The notes under the pieces: generated by a model
Told to the model about the DNA's origin: nothing
The model's database searches: none
Seen by the model: only the letters and a program-made list of their open reading frames with translations
Part shown: in pieces, positions 1 through 11,315 of the stretch
Layout: each line of letters opens with the position of its first letter
How positions within the stretch are numbered: the first letter of the stretch is position 1
Position numbers and translations under genes: made by a program
Assembly (NCBI GenBank): GCA_031841125.1
Contig: CM063107.1
Coordinates: 60,089,814 to 60,153,813 of the forward strand
Direction: 5' to 3'
From: Acanthococcus lagerstroemiae
Taxonomy: Eukaryota > Arthropoda > Insecta > Hemiptera > Eriococcidae
DNA: 64,000 nucleotides

Positions 1-62
1 TCCCTCATTTCATGGACCTCAATTTCAAATACGGAGTAAACAGATGAAAGGAGGGAGGTGAA

Positions 63-441
63 TAGGGACGTACTACCGATAGGGAGGAAGAGGAACACCC
101 CCCCCCCCCCGGTAGGAATTTCTTACCCAGCAGTTGGGAAAATTTACCATTTCAGTCAGGCGAGTTGGAAAAATCCAACAAGTTAAAAGGTTTTTTTTTT
201 TTTTTGCTTTGAACTTGATTTGTGTTGAGAAGTTCAGAAAACCGAATAAATCAAAGGTATTTCTTCGTTCGCTTTGATACTTGGGAATTTCGAGTTGAGT
301 CAGTTGGAAAAATCTAACAGGTCAAAAAGATTTTTGTTTTTTTTGCTTCGATACTTGGGAATTCTGAGTTGAGTCAGTTGGGACTTTCACAATTTTACTC
401 CCCCCCCCTCTCCACAGGAGAAACTTTTCGGAACGTCTCTG
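63..441. mobile_element. hAT-like MITE, GGGACGTACCGA family, copy 1
   Basis: A 379-bp non-coding element with inverted ends: left TAGGGACGTAC, right end reading CAGAGACGTTCCGA on the other strand. It is flanked by a perfect 8-bp direct repeat GAGGTGAA at 55-62 and 442-449, the TSD length of hAT transposons. The interior holds a C10 run near each end and internally repeated phrases (GTTGGAAAAATC, GATACTTGGGAATT). Two diverged relatives lie at 8334-8633 and 45208-45573. It has no coding capacity, so it would need a hAT transposase supplied in trans. Confidence 0.85.
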
Positions 442-840
442 GAGGTGAATAAGCCCCATAAACGATACAACTCTGTGAAGTGTAAAGTAGTTGAAGAAGA
501 TGATTATTGACCTGTGTTAAAAAATAATAATCCTTAACATGGATACCTTGAACTCCGTTTTGAGCAATTCTAATCCAGATATAAGAAAATTGCAAATGAC
601 ATTTTTTATGAAAAATTTAATGTACAATCTATTGCGAATGAAAAAACATCAGCTTAAGGGGGCAAGTTTCAAGGTAAATTGAAAAAATGTGAAAATTTTC
701 TGATATACCGGATTCTCTCGAAAACAAGAGACGCGCCCTTAATTTAAGGAGGCAAATAAAATTGTCCTATTGCAAGACGCACATAAAAATCAAATTATAT
801 TTTCTGTAGGAAGAAATGTCAAATACAAAATACAAAATAA

Positions 841-1095
841 TTACCTCGGTATTTCATCAGTATCAGATGATTCATTATCTGATGTGTCACCAACATCATC
901 AGAGTCCTCAATTGAAGATGAGTCTTGATCAGGAACTTCCGCCCAGATCAAGTCATCCGCTGTGTCATCTAATGAGTAGATGACACAGCACTTTACAAAT
1001 GATTTCTTAACGATTTCTGGTGGTATCTGGCTCCAGGCAGCAGAAATCCAGTCAGCTATCAAGGAATAGTGCACATGATTGACAAGTTCGAACAT
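841..1095 (-). pseudogene. C-terminal remnant of pogo/Tigger-type DDE transposase
   Basis: About 84 residues on the minus strand resemble the tail of pogo/Tigger-like (DDE_1) transposases. They contain a W-x-x-IPPEIVKKSF-x-KC block, then SLDDTADDLIW, and a strongly acidic Ser/Asp-rich end SSDTDEIPR. In that family this block follows the DDE catalytic core and is typical of the last part of the protein. The catalytic aspartates and the DNA-binding domain are absent. Upstream the frame runs into the 17-bp tandem repeats, giving a repetitive peptide (RLAFERVLHSNA) with no family match. It lies inside the TA-flanked element 708-1276, which supports a transposon origin. Host co-option is unlikely because no complete domain is left. 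Confidence 0.7.
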
Positions 1096-1115
1096 GGAAA
1101 TATCAGATAAGGTGC

Positions 1116-1217
1116 GAATGCAAGACGCGTTCGAATGCAAGACGCGTTCGAATGCAAGACGCGTTCGAATGCAAGCCGCGTTCGAATGCAAGACGCGTTC
1201 GAATGCAAGACGCACCC
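1116..1217. repeat. 17-bp tandem repeat, about 6 units
   Basis: Unit GAATGCAAGACGCGTTC repeats without gaps at 1116, 1133, 1150, 1167 (one change, GCCGC), 1184 and a partial unit at 1201. The same sequence in inverted form (GTGCGTCTTGCATTC) sits at the right end of the host element around 1250-1264. The array therefore looks like an expansion of the transposon's own terminal sequence. Low divergence between units suggests recent expansion. Confidence 0.95.
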
Positions 1218-1279
1218 CACTTTTTCCGTCTACAAAATCGGGAAAAAAAGTGCGTCTTGCATTCGAAGGAATACGGTAA

Positions 1280-4200
1280 TTTGTACTAAAATAGATTTTA
1301 TGAACACCCTGTAAAACTAATTCCGACCATTTTTTTTTCTGTGGTTACCAGAACTTCCTTCTACCATTGAGTACTTACTGGTACCATTTTTCTTGTCTAT
1401 CACTAGTTATGAGAAGGAAAAAAAACAGTTCAAATATAGAAAATTTCAAAATTTGACCATAACTCAGTCCCTTCAAAAGTGAGAGTACGTAAACCTACCT
1501 ACATATTGTCGGGGTAGGTTGCCTACTTACTAGGTGGAAAGGGGGTCATTGCAAAAAAGACACCCTGTATAATACGTCTTATTAGTAGTGAAGAAGAAGG
1601 TAGCTGGTCTGTGTTGGCCGTTTTCTTGGATTTTTCAGGTAGATAAATCACCTGGCGTATTTTCCCGTGAGAGGCGGATGTGGAGTGTGAGGTGAAAGCG
1701 GATAAAATTATTTTTTAATATGGAGCCTGTAGGAGGAGGGGAAAGGGAAAAGAATCACAGGAATAGATTCCGCGACCCTGAAACCCTCAATGTGTTATAG
1801 AGAATAATATTTCGACTCATCTGAAGCTCAAATTCCAAAAATCCAAAAATCAATGTTAATACCTATAAAAACGTCAACTCCCCTGAGACACAGGTAGGCG
1901 CATCAACTGGGAACTTGTCCATATAGTGCTCAATGTTTTTTCTAAACACAGTGGTATGAAAATTTTTTAAAAGGGATTAAAGGAGAGGGGGGAGTAGACA
2001 TCAAAAAGGCAAAACCAAGACCGGTGTAACATACAGGTAGGTAATAGATCACATTTTGCAGTATATCAGATAACACAGATTCACCGAGTCAAAACGCTAA
2101 TGTGAGCATTCATATTTCCAATCACAGATTAAGAATTATTGCAGATCGGTAAACTGATAACGTAATAACCGCTTTAGGTTGTGTAAAGTCGCGGTAAAAA
2201 AAATATTCAAACTTAGTTGAGTAGTTCACGAATAATTTTTTTTTTTCTATTTCTCCAATAACATTGATATGATGTGTTTCAAGATAATTATGATGAAATA
2301 TAATAATTATTTCATGTAGTGCTGAAGTCCACTCTCGTGTACAGCTCCAGCCTGTGAGCATCACCATACTCTCCGCCACTGGGCACAGCTATCCTTCACC
2401 GACTTTGCTCAAACTTGATAAGAAATTTTTTAATATTTGAAATCAATCTAGGGGGTAAGCCAACTGAAAAACAATAGTTGAAAAATAGCGACCATCTTAG
2501 TATTCTCATTCACGTGCTAGTTCTGCAGCGCAGTTTTAATTCAGCGTCACGTAAGGCCGCATTTCTATAGAATTATTGCACACGATGGTTCTGCGTTGCT
2601 GGGCGCTTCATTAGAAAATACTTTGAAAAAGAACGAACGGGTTTTCTCATCGGAATCGCCAGTCTTACGGGGGTCTTTCATAATCCGGGCGTCCCACCTG
2701 GCTTAATAATTTTTTGCTGCGCTTCATCTTTTCTGTTCCGTTTGCGTTAACCGGATCATTTCAGGTTAATTATTATTCCAGTCATACATCGAGAACCGTA
2801 TTATGACTTCTATGCTATTTAGTTGAATTTCTGACCCGACAAGAATGTTTTCGTTTTCATAATTGAAATGCGGCATTATTAAATTTTTTTAATTTTTGTA
2901 TCCGTAACCCCGAGCTCTGAATTTACGTTCTGCAAACTTACGGAAAATTAATAAGTTAAAGGTGTGGGGTTTCGTTATTACCTGCGGGAGCGAAGAGAAT
3001 AAGTATAAGATAAATTACTCGTTCAGAGGTGCTGGACAGACTTAAGGGTCGCTGAAGGTCAGACACTCGGTCCACTCGGTGTGTGCCTTACCGCTCTAAG
3101 GTGTTCAGCTTACATAGTTATCAGATTTTAAATGGCGGACATATTGCGGAGGTAGGCCTGGTGGGCCTTTCGACTTCGGTTACTGCTGATTACGTTTTCC
3201 AGTTCACTGAGTCGATTAAGAACTTTTGGACCGCGCCAATTAATCTCAATCGAACAGAAACCGAAAACTAAATCTAAGTTCAAGACAAACAAAAAATATA
3301 ACAAAACGAATTCGAGAACTGGGTTCGTTTAGGAAAGAATAAACGCGGAAAACGGCAAATGAACTGCTGGTCCGAAAATGGATTCCAAGATGCATGAAGT
3401 GAGATTCGGTGAAATGAATATTCTCTCGGCGACCTTGTTTTGCTCTCTTTTGCTAATTTTTCCCCACTCGTTTTTCAAGCATCTACATGCCCGTTTATGA
3501 AAGGAAAGAAATTAACATATTAAATTACGCCGGAGAATTGCCTCCACAACTAGGGATTCGAAGTTTAAATGTTAGTTGTAATAACCGAATTAAAAAGAAT
3601 AAAATTACAATTTTTTAAAATGGGGGTTGATTTCTCGAACGCTTTTCTTCGGGCGTTTTTGCTGTATAAATATATAGTAGAAGTTCGATTGTTTGAGAAC
3701 TTTCGAGGGAGGACATTTGCATGGAAATAACGCGGGAAATATTCAAATGAGGCCGTCAATAAGAGCAGCTTGCATGAGATTGTACGACTGATTGTATCGA
3801 GGGGATGCGGTCATATTTGCAAATATGAAAACCGTCGGTCCTTTTGAACTTTTGGTTAGCGCGTAAGTTAGATGGACCAGAAGTTGAATTTTGATGGGAG
3901 CCGTCCCAGATAGAGAGCTTCCTGATTATTCAGGTCTTCCCAAGTGTAGATTCAAATGGTCGCATTTGACTGGAGGATTTCATTTTTCACATCAATCGGC
4001 AGGAAAGTACTGAGTTTTCTTTAGTTTCTTCTTCTTCAGGTGCCGTATCTGATGCCGCATGTTGACGATCGCGGATTCTAACACACGACTTTCCTGGGCA
4101 TGGTTAGTCATGGTAGTTTACTGTTGCATTCCCCGCCGTTTCTTGCGTTAAACTTCTCCTTCTTTGTACCGAAGAGTGTGCAGCCGCAGTTCGCTTACTA

Positions 4201-4410
4201 GCCACGTATTTCACAACGCTGAGTAAGCTGTCCACAACGTGCACACGCACAGTACCAATCTTTCTGGTCTGGTGGTAGCGTGCCCTGCGATAGAAATTCC
4301 TTGTTCGTTCGAGCTGGTGAGTGTTGCAGCATGCATTGTCTCCACTTCGATGGATACTGTGGTCGCTGTGTTCGCTAGGATGTTAGTGGGGATATTCAAA
4401 TATCACTAGC
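1280..4410. other. No gene recognised
   Basis: No coding region or named repeat could be supported. Two copies of the phrase ACACCCTGTA (about 1304 and 1559) look like ends of Tc1/mariner-type MITEs but both face the same way and no partner end was found. The stretch 2500-4100 is less repetitive than its surroundings and may be unique host DNA. Confidence 0.5.
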
Positions 4411-4417
4411 TTTCCGG

Positions 4418-4490
4418 TGTTGGTGGGACTCGAACTCGAGAAGCAGGTATTGATAAGCGGACAGGTTACCACTTGGCCACACAACGATGA
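4418..4490 (-). repeat. tRNA-like sequence, probable SINE head or tRNA relic
   Basis: On the minus strand an A-box-like TGGCCAAGTGG and a B-box-like GAGTTCGAGTCC are spaced as in a tRNA gene (RNA polymerase III internal promoter). The stems do not pair well: neither the anticodon arm nor the T arm forms a proper helix. I therefore read it as a tRNA-derived SINE head or a decayed tRNA, not a functional tRNA. It is different in sequence from the SINE at 11316-11516. Confidence 0.4.
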
Positions 4491-4703
4491 CTCTTCAGTT
4501 TTTACAGTGCATCATAATTGTTTGTCAAGGGTCAAGGATAATGAGGATAATCGATGATAGTAGGGCATATGGCGGTGTACGCGTGCCAAATTGGCCTCGG
4601 ACACCGCACCCCCATCCCGGAAATGCCCCGAATGGGCCTGCGTCAGAATAGGAGGGACTGCTTTGAAGTAGCTCCTGCTGCCCCCATTTCTCCTTTTGCC
4701 TCT

Positions 4704-5230
4704 TCACGGTGGTGAATCTACGGCATCTTCTTCTTCTTCGCTGTCCAGTTGCGCCGGATCGTCTTCTTTGTCAGTTGTTGGCAGCAGCGACATCATCGTC
4801 GATGTTGGTGGGATAGGGTGCTGTGTGCGCTGTCTTTGTCTCCGCCACTCCAGTTCCATCTTGCGGCCCAACGTCTTTTTGACAAAGACAGCTGCCTGAT
4901 CCCATTCCGCTCTACTATTCAGCATTGTCGAGACCAGGTTCTTCAGTGTAAGCGGCTTAATGCCCACCTTTCGTAAGGTGACTACCGTTTCTTCCCTCTC
5001 TTGGTCGAATGCCGAACACTTGAACAGGGTATGTCAGGCATTATCCTCTCGCCCTCCTATAGCGCAGTGGGAGCACCGCGGGCTTTCTGATATGCCCATC
5101 TGGTGCAGGTACTTGTTGAAGACACCATGGCCGCTCATCACCTGCGTGAGGTAAAAGTTCAGCTGGCCATAGCGTCTGCCCAACCATGCGTTGAGGTTGC
5201 GTACTAGCAGACAGGTCCACTTTCCCTTGG
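4704..5230 (-). pseudogene. R1-clade LINE C-terminal zinc-knuckle region, frameshifted
   Basis: Reading across two frames on the minus strand gives GHGVFNKYLHQMG, then SPRCSHCAIGG, then HTLFKCSAFDQERE, and then about 80 residues ending in an acidic tail. This is the C-x2-C ... H-x4-C knuckle plus the R-rich tail that ends R1-clade ORF2 proteins. An in-frame stop precedes the HTLFKC block and a frame change separates it from the knuckle Cys pair. The position, directly downstream of the RT remnant, is as expected for one element. Confidence 0.7.
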
Positions 5231-5364
5231 TACAGTGGGAGAGCTACTCTTCCCACATACGGAGCGTGGATTGCCTAATATCTCGCTTGACCCATAGGGC
5301 CCGCACTACTCTTTGGGGGATCTTCTGCGCTCGTATGCTAGTAACTGCATTGGCAGTATACCTG

Positions 5365-6042
5365 CTAGCACGCAAACTGCCTCTGTGGAGAGAGTGCCAT
5401 AGGCACTGACAACCTCAGTACAGCCTTCCATTGGACCCTTACCAAATCGGTTCTCCTGTACTCCCTGGTACCAATGGCGTCGGACCAGATTGGAGTCCCA
5501 TATGTTCGCCTGCAGGTTACGTTTCTTCTCTTCCGTCCCCTAGGTTCGACATGAGTCGGCTTAATCCAGGTATGACTCTCTCGGTTTCTGCGCTGTCCTC
5601 TTTGTGTGTTCTCTAAACACGACAGCTTCCTGTCGAACCACAGCCCATAAGGTACTTCAGGGCTGTACAGGACGCAATCTCCGCTCGCTTTAGGGGAAAG
5701 GAAGAGGGGTTGTACCATCGACGGCGAGTAAACAACATCGCTTGTCTTCTCGGCTGCTGGGCACAACCCTGCCGACTCGATCCAACGGGTCATTGCCTCC
5801 AGTCCCGCGTTCATCTTGCTTTCAAGCGTGACTACGTCGTATTCAACTGCGACCACGAGGGTGTCATCGGTGTAGCAGATGATGTTCACCCCTGGTTGTA
5901 CCTCTGCTCGCAGGATGCTGTCAAACGTGATGTTCCACAGGAATGGACGAAGGACTGATCCCTGCGGAGTACCACACGACATCTTTTTTTTTTGGATATC
6001 ATAGACGTGTCTGCTAGGTGTGCCCAGCGTACTTGGGCACAC
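5365..6042 (-). pseudogene. R1-clade reverse transcriptase domain, broken
   Basis: The palm part of the reverse transcriptase, which would copy element RNA at the target site. Visible are CGTPQGSVLRPFLWN (RT block 4; normally GVPQGSVLGP), then CYTDDTLVVAV, the catalytic F/Y-x-DD box with Thr in place of the usual Ala, and AMTRWIESAGLCPAAEKT, the region after the catalytic box in this clade. After about residue 100 the frame drifts out of homology, consistent with a frameshift. The fingers domain and the upstream catalytic Asp box are missing because the copy is 5'-truncated. Not functional. Confidence 0.8.
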
Positions 6043-6311
6043 TCTACTTTTCCAATAATTTTTTTCTCTCCACTAATATAGTCACGATAATATAAAATAT
6101 GATTTATTTTTCATTTTCATTAGAAAAGAGAGCTAATCCTTGGTCAATTGTGGAATTTGCCAAAGTTGCATCATTGACTATCAGAAATATAATTTTAATA
6201 TTGCTATCGGCTTTAAGTATTCTCTTCCTAGTTCCTACCTATTGGCAGGGGTGAAAAATCCTGCTTTTGGCACATCCTACTCAGAAGGTCCAGACACTTT
6301 TATGTATGATG

Positions 6312-6436
6312 TTCGAATGATGATTAGCCTTTTTGAATCGAAAAGGATGCTAATTTTCTTTCTGATGTAATTTAAAGAAATAGGTATTAAAAAAAAGTAG
6401 GAATTCATGTTTTTTCCTTGTGGCACTTTGAATACG
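6312..6436 (+). repeat. Direct repeat, copy 1 of a pair
   Basis: Shares TTCGAATGATGATTAGCC, GAATCGAAA, GATGCTAATTTT and a CACTTTGAATACG end with 6797-6904. The two copies flank the gypsy-like pol end. The repeat identity is unknown; a small inserted element or a piece of LTR are both possible. Confidence 0.75.
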
Positions 6437-6452
6437 CTAACTGGCGACGAAG

Positions 6453-6671
6453 ATGGAATCGCAGCAGGCTTTTGCCGACGGACGTTTTTTACGCGGTAAA
6501 GCAGACGAACGAATTTCGTCATTCGACTTCATGCCATCAATGTCAGAGATGAGAATTATGGAGGCAACGTTGATGTCTGCGACTCCGACCTCCCAAGTTT
6601 CAACGGTGTCCAAGCAACATACGCCTAGACCGGCCCGTGTTCGCCGGACCCCAACACGTTACTCCCCTTAG
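6453..6671 (+). pseudogene. C-terminal end of a gypsy-type polyprotein
   Basis: The last about 72 residues of an open frame end in PARVRRTPTRYSP and a stop. That is the basic R/P-rich tail commonly seen after the integrase of Ty3/gypsy-type LTR retrotransposons. The stop is followed within one base by a polypurine tract (GGGGGGAGGAG, 6671-6681) and then TGTGACGAG, the usual start of a 3' LTR. The integrase core itself is not present upstream, where the direct repeat 6312-6436 lies. Identification rests on position and composition more than on a long match. Confidence 0.5.
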
Positions 6672-6681
6672 GGGGGAGGAG

Positions 6682-7227
6682 TGTGACGAGTGCTAGATCG
6701 CACCACAAGATTTTGTCAGCTTGTTTCTGACGTCACTGGTTTCATACCTGGTGATCAACGAACTTTGTATGAACCTACCCTATCTTTTTTTGGATATTCG
6801 AATGATGATTAGCCTCGTTGAATCGAAATGCATGCTAATTTTTAGTGAAACCTTAGATAAAAAAGTAGAAATTTATGTTTTTTCCTTTTGGTACTTTGAA
6901 TACGTCAGACGGTTCTTGAAACTTGTGCCAATTTCACTTTGAATGTTAGCATATTTTGTGGTACTATCCCGTCATCATTGACTAAGGTACTGCGGCGTCC
7001 CTCTCCTCGCGAATGTATATTTTTGTATAAATCGTCTAGCTTGCTACTCTCTGCATAGCACGATGTGAACGTCTCACAAACGTCTTTTGTCTCCTGCATT
7101 CCTGTGCTTTCTGTCTTTTCTAAATCGCATTATTCTTCTTCGCCTTTGTCGTATGACTCACTCTCCCTTTTTCTTCTCCGATCAGCCAGGTAGGACATCC
7201 GGTCAGTTCGGTAATAGCTGAGTTACA
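6682..7227 (+). mobile_element. Probable 3' LTR of a gypsy-type element
   Basis: Begins with TGTGACGAG right after a polypurine tract and a polyprotein end. A plausible end is GAGTTACA near 7227, giving an LTR of about 0.55 kb. It contains the second copy of the direct repeat (6797-6904). No matching 5' LTR is in the window, so the exact right edge is a guess. Confidence 0.45.
6797..6904 (+). repeat. Direct repeat, copy 2 of a pair
   Basis: Partner of 6312-6436; about 17 bases shorter and with scattered substitutions. It lies inside the presumed LTR, so it may be an insertion into the LTR or part of it. Confidence 0.7.
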
Positions 7228-8325
7228 GTTTACTCACAATGTATGTTCAGGACTCGGCAATTCTGTTTTTACTATCGATCAACACACGCGCTTTTTCTAC
7301 AAACTGTCATTTTCTGTGATTTCGAATGCCCTCGCTGCGGTCCGGACTAAATACTTCTGTCTTGCAAATTCCAAAAAGCCTGTGGGACTGAAGCAGAAAG
7401 ATGTCTCTAACGTACTTTATTGGTCTAGGTAGTAACATATGGTGAACTATGTCATGTTTTCAGTTCTGATTAGTTTTTGATGAAGGTGTTCAACCTTACC
7501 TTTACCAAAAACCAACTAGAATACAGGAAATAACAAGACAGTTCACCATGCGGTACTACATGCCTGTCGTGAGGTCGCAGAGCCTCTCGGGCCCGGTTGT
7601 TGTAGCGGCCTGACGATGAACATGAGGGTCCACAGTGGGGCCAGGGAGCTGATTGGTATCAAGCCCTTAATTAGAGATTCTCGGCTTGACAAATGACTTG
7701 GCTGAGTCGGATTAATTTGAATAAGTTTATTTGCACTTTGGATGATACTTTAACTTTACGTTATCAAATGGTTACAACGGGTAGCCACTAGGCCTTTGAG
7801 GACATACGACACCACATACGATTTGTTCTACGTTAATCTTTTAAGTCCGACACCCGGACCGGAGTGCCATGGAGGTGCTTCCCTTCGTTGTTCGGGAAAG
7901 TGGAGGACCCGTTCTCGATGATCGTAATGAGATTATAAAATCTAAATTTTGATCCTGGTTCAACCCTCCCTCCGCCACCTCTGTACGTGGTATGACCATA
8001 TTGGGTGGTTTGAGGACCACGACGATGGATCGTCGGGGAGTAGAGGAGATTTACGTATCTTCTTGTCGAAGTTAATAATTTGGTAATTGGTTGTCGTGTA
8101 TTTTTCGTAGTGATAGAATGACCAATAGTTTTTGAGATGAAAAAGGCGTGATGCCTTTAATTGGCGGAAAGGACAACGCTGGGAGATGATCACGGCATTT
8201 TCGCACGACTTCTGCATACTGCGTATACCATACGTGCGGTGAGAAGGCGCACATGTATATGAGTCATCGGCGCCGGAAATATGATCGACGGAATTTTTAG
8301 GTGTCTGTGCGACCGGTAGTTTTAG
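7228..8325. other. No gene recognised
   Basis: No supported coding region. 7560-8260 is somewhat richer in GC and may be an old retroelement fragment, but no protein motif was found. Confidence 0.4.
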
Positions 8326-8333
8326 ATGCAGGT

Positions 8334-8633
8334 CAAGGACGTACCGATAGGAGAATTAGGAGGCAATTTACCCCCCCCCCCCCAGTAGGAGTTTCTCATT
8401 CAGCAGAGTTGGGAAAATTTACCATCTTAGTCAGGCGGAGTTGAAAAAATCGAACAAGTTAAACTTTTTCTTTTCTTGATACTTCGGAATTGAGTTGAGA
8501 AGTTGGAAAAATCCAACAAGTTAAAGGTTTTTTGTTTTGTTTTGATATTTGGGAATTTAGAATTCAGTCGGTTAGGACTTTCACAATTTTACCCCCCCCC
8601 CCCCCCCAAAGGAAACTCTTCGGTACGTCCCTG
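8334..8633. mobile_element. hAT-like MITE, GGGACGTACCGA family, copy 2
   Basis: Ends CAAGGACGTACCGA and, from the right, CAGGGACGTACCGA. Flanking octamers ATGCAGGT (8326-8333) and GTGCAGAT (8634-8641) match at 6 of 8 positions, an aged TSD. It carries C14 and C15 tracts near the two ends and the same internal phrases as copy 1. Confidence 0.75.
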
Positions 8634-8641
8634 GTGCAGAT

Positions 8642-9779
8642 GCAATATCGTTAATTCGAAATAGTGCTTCGTTTAGACGAAAGTGGTCAAACAGGCAACT
8701 ATATGGCGTCAGAGAAAGAAGACTTCGGAATTCGCTAAGGTGAATTTCGCCTCACGACAAAACCTTAACCAATATGGCGTGTTATAGGCAGTCTTTCGCT
8801 TCGGAGGCTAATTCACTGATGATGGGATAACACCCGGAAACGGGCTAAACACTCTCGCTTTCAAAGTGACATTGGTACAAAGTTCTAGAACTGCAACCAG
8901 TCTTTCACATACACGCCAAAAACAGTTGTGAATTCCAAGATAACGCTTTATAGTTCGCAATTTCCTCTAGCTGTATCTCTCAGCCTTTCACTTCTTTCTC
9001 GGAGGTAGGTATACCTTTTCATTCTGAAGTCTCTGCTCATTTCCATGCCAAGTCGAAATACACGCACTCGAGATCCTAGTAAGTATTTTCTCCGATATTC
9101 AGCTTAAATGTTATACCCTATCTTATCAAAGTTAACGGAATATCAGAAACATTCCAATTCGTATGCAAACAAAACATACACTCTGTCAAGAGGTGACTGT
9201 AGATTGGAGAAGGGTTAGTAGTACAATATGCTTGTATATCTGTTCGGGGAACACTAAGGAACCACAGAAATAACAGTCGTCTAAGAATAGATACCTACGT
9301 AAATACCGTATAGAAATATACTTGGAATACAGCAGTTAAGACATAATCGTATTCATCTTCTACTTTATAAAGAGGTTTTGTCTCAATCCCCCGGAAGCGT
9401 AATACTGCTCTTCATTTTTCAGTTCTACATGCACTTTGTAGGAATCGGTACTACTTTGATCTCGCTAAGCTTTTGAAACAATATGGCTTATGCCGGCAGG
9501 TAGGTATATACACATACGATCAAACGAATAATTTCTAAAATGAATAATGAAATGTTTAGAAATTGTCAACTTGGCAGTATTTGCACAGCAACTACTTCAG
9601 TTTTATATTACATAAAGGACAGAAAAGTATAAAAACGTTGCTGAACTAAAAGAAAGAAAAAAAGACAATGTCGCAGTTACATAAGTAAGAAGAACTGATT
9701 GTTTTGGTCAAATTCAAAATGAGAGGTTTCGAATGTCGACCACAGAGTAGATTTTTTCTACTGAATATGTTTCAAGAAG
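8642..9779. other. No gene recognised
   Basis: Nothing supported on either strand. Confidence 0.4.
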
Positions 9780-11100
9780 TTGTTTCCAATATCATTTTGA
9801 TTATTCAACTGTTTTTAATTCATTTATAATTAATTACTTTTGCTTAGCTGAATTACATATCTGATTAAATTTGATTTACCTAATTGATTATTTTTGTTTA
9901 CTTTAGTACTTTAGTTTGTTATTGGTTTCCGATTAATTTGATTAATCAGTTGTTTTCGGTTAATTTGATGGTTTTTGAAGTGGCCAAAAATGCCAGTTGT
10001 AGTGTTTTTCGGGTTTACTTTTAGTTATGGAAAAATGAAAAGTTTTTTGACTATTTTTTGTATACATAGATACCGATTCTGGCCTGCAAATTTGAATATA
10101 GACTTTTTTTTTTTTTGGTCGAAATGGCTTCCTACATTAACAGAACCTCAATAGGAGCTCTACGATGATACTTGTACAAAAAAAAAAACACAAAAAAAAA
10201 CAGCCTAATTAGGAAAACAGAAATAGAAATGGAACCGAATTCCTGCAAAGGGAAATAGAATTAGCTATAAAAGACTTGAAACCAAACAAAAGCCCAGGAC
10301 ACGATGGAATTACAAACGAGCACATCAAACAAGGGGGAGAAAATTTAGCGGCCACCATAAAAAAATGATTTAACATAATACTTAAAACATGCACTGTCCT
10401 AGAACAATGGAAACTCTCCAACATAATAATAATTGAATTAGATACCTAATTATTCATTGTTAATTGATTTAATAAATACATATATTAATTCATTATTTTT
10501 GAATAATATAATTAATTTTTAATTTGTAAATAATTTAATTAATTGATTATCTTTGGTTATTAAATTATTCTTTATCAGTGAAATGTTTTTAAATATTTTG
10601 ATTTATTTTGTATTAATTTAATAATTTTACGTTATTCATTTATGTTATTTAGAGATAATTCCAGTTATTAATAACTTTAAATGTTACCTTTTCAATTACT
10701 AATCAGTTGGGACTGTTGAGAGAAAATTTGGGTGAGAGGAAAAAACATCTAACAAGGGGAAAAAGTTGTGCAATTTTTCTTTGAGCTTTCTAGAAAATTA
10801 CGTCTTGAGCTCAACCTCCCTCCCCACAAAAAAATTAGATAATGATGTAAAAAGGGATCAGAAGATGATAAATCCAAGTCCCCCCAAAAAAACTTGAAAT
10901 CACCCTTTCTCACCTCTCTCTCGTCAGGACTGCAATCAATTATTATATCCAATTATTTACTCTTTCTAAGAATATTTTCATCTTATTCTCAATTTACGGA
11001 TTACCCATCTTAAACTGTTTGGTTATTTCTAAATAAAAATCCGCTATTTTTGAATAAAACAGTTGTTTTGATTAGATTATTGTCGTCAGTTAATTAACTG
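9780..11100. repeat. AT-rich field of degenerate TTAATTGATTA motifs
   Basis: Blocks at 9780-9970, 10430-10700 and 10940-11100 are built from irregular copies of a TTAATTGATTATTTTTG-like motif. An RTE fragment (10237-10437) interrupts them. No fixed period is evident. Confidence 0.5.
10237..10437 (+). pseudogene. RTE-type reverse transcriptase fragment
   Basis: The plus strand reads EFLQREIELAIKDLKPNK, then SPGHDGITNEHIKQGGENL, a stop, then TVLEQWKLSNIIII. This matches the start of the RT domain in RTE-like LINEs: an E-x2-AI-x2-LK stretch, KSPGPDGI, E-x-IK-x-GG, and the W-x2-(a)-x-I/V strand. It ends before the catalytic Asp motifs. One in-frame TGA follows ATIKK. A short 5'- and 3'-truncated relic, not functional. 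Confidence 0.75.
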
Positions 11101-11315
11101 CCCCCTCATTGTCCCATTAACCTTCTGAACAGAACGTATTATTGAATTATTGTAGCATAAGGCGAGCCTTTCTAAAACACCAAGTCCATTTTCCCCCCTA
11201 TTTTTTTAACTGGGTAATAGAACCCTCAACTTATCAATAACGCCTCTGTGTCGAACTGCAAAAATGATATTCCCCATTGTCTAATGAGAAAGCTTGTTTC
11301 CAAAACGCAGTCTCA

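Larger units (their letters stand above)
708..1276. mobile_element. Internally deleted pogo-like DNA transposon
   Basis: Inverted ends CCGGATTCTCTCGAAAACAA (left) and, on the minus strand from the right, CCGTATTCCTTCGAATGCAA, each followed by a GACGC motif and each preceded by TA (706-707 and 1277-1278). That is the TA target duplication of the Tc1/mariner/pogo group. The interior contains only the C-terminus of a DDE transposase on the minus strand (841-1095) and a 17-bp tandem array (1116-1217) derived from the element's own end sequence. The catalytic part is missing, so the copy is dead. Confidence 0.75.
4525..6060 (-). mobile_element. 5'-truncated R1-clade LINE
   Basis: Minus-strand remnant of a non-LTR retrotransposon, reverse transcriptase at the right and 3' end at the left. 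R1-clade hallmarks are the GTPQGSVL and YTDDT blocks and a C-terminal zinc-knuckle region. It is broken by frameshifts. The 3' untranslated sequence around 4565-4628 (minus-strand phrase GGGGGTGCGGTGTC, then TTTGGCACGCGTACACC) recurs at 12939-13014 and 24955-25036, marking a repeated family. R1-clade elements are an arthropod signature. No TSD was identified. Confidence 0.8.

Noticed and set aside
1116..1217. Regular short repeats that could suggest a CRISPR array
   Set aside because: The units are directly tandem with no spacers, and the sequence is eukaryotic and derived from a transposon end.
4418..4490. Functional tRNA gene
   Set aside because: Box A- and B-like sequences are present, but the anticodon and T stems do not pair.
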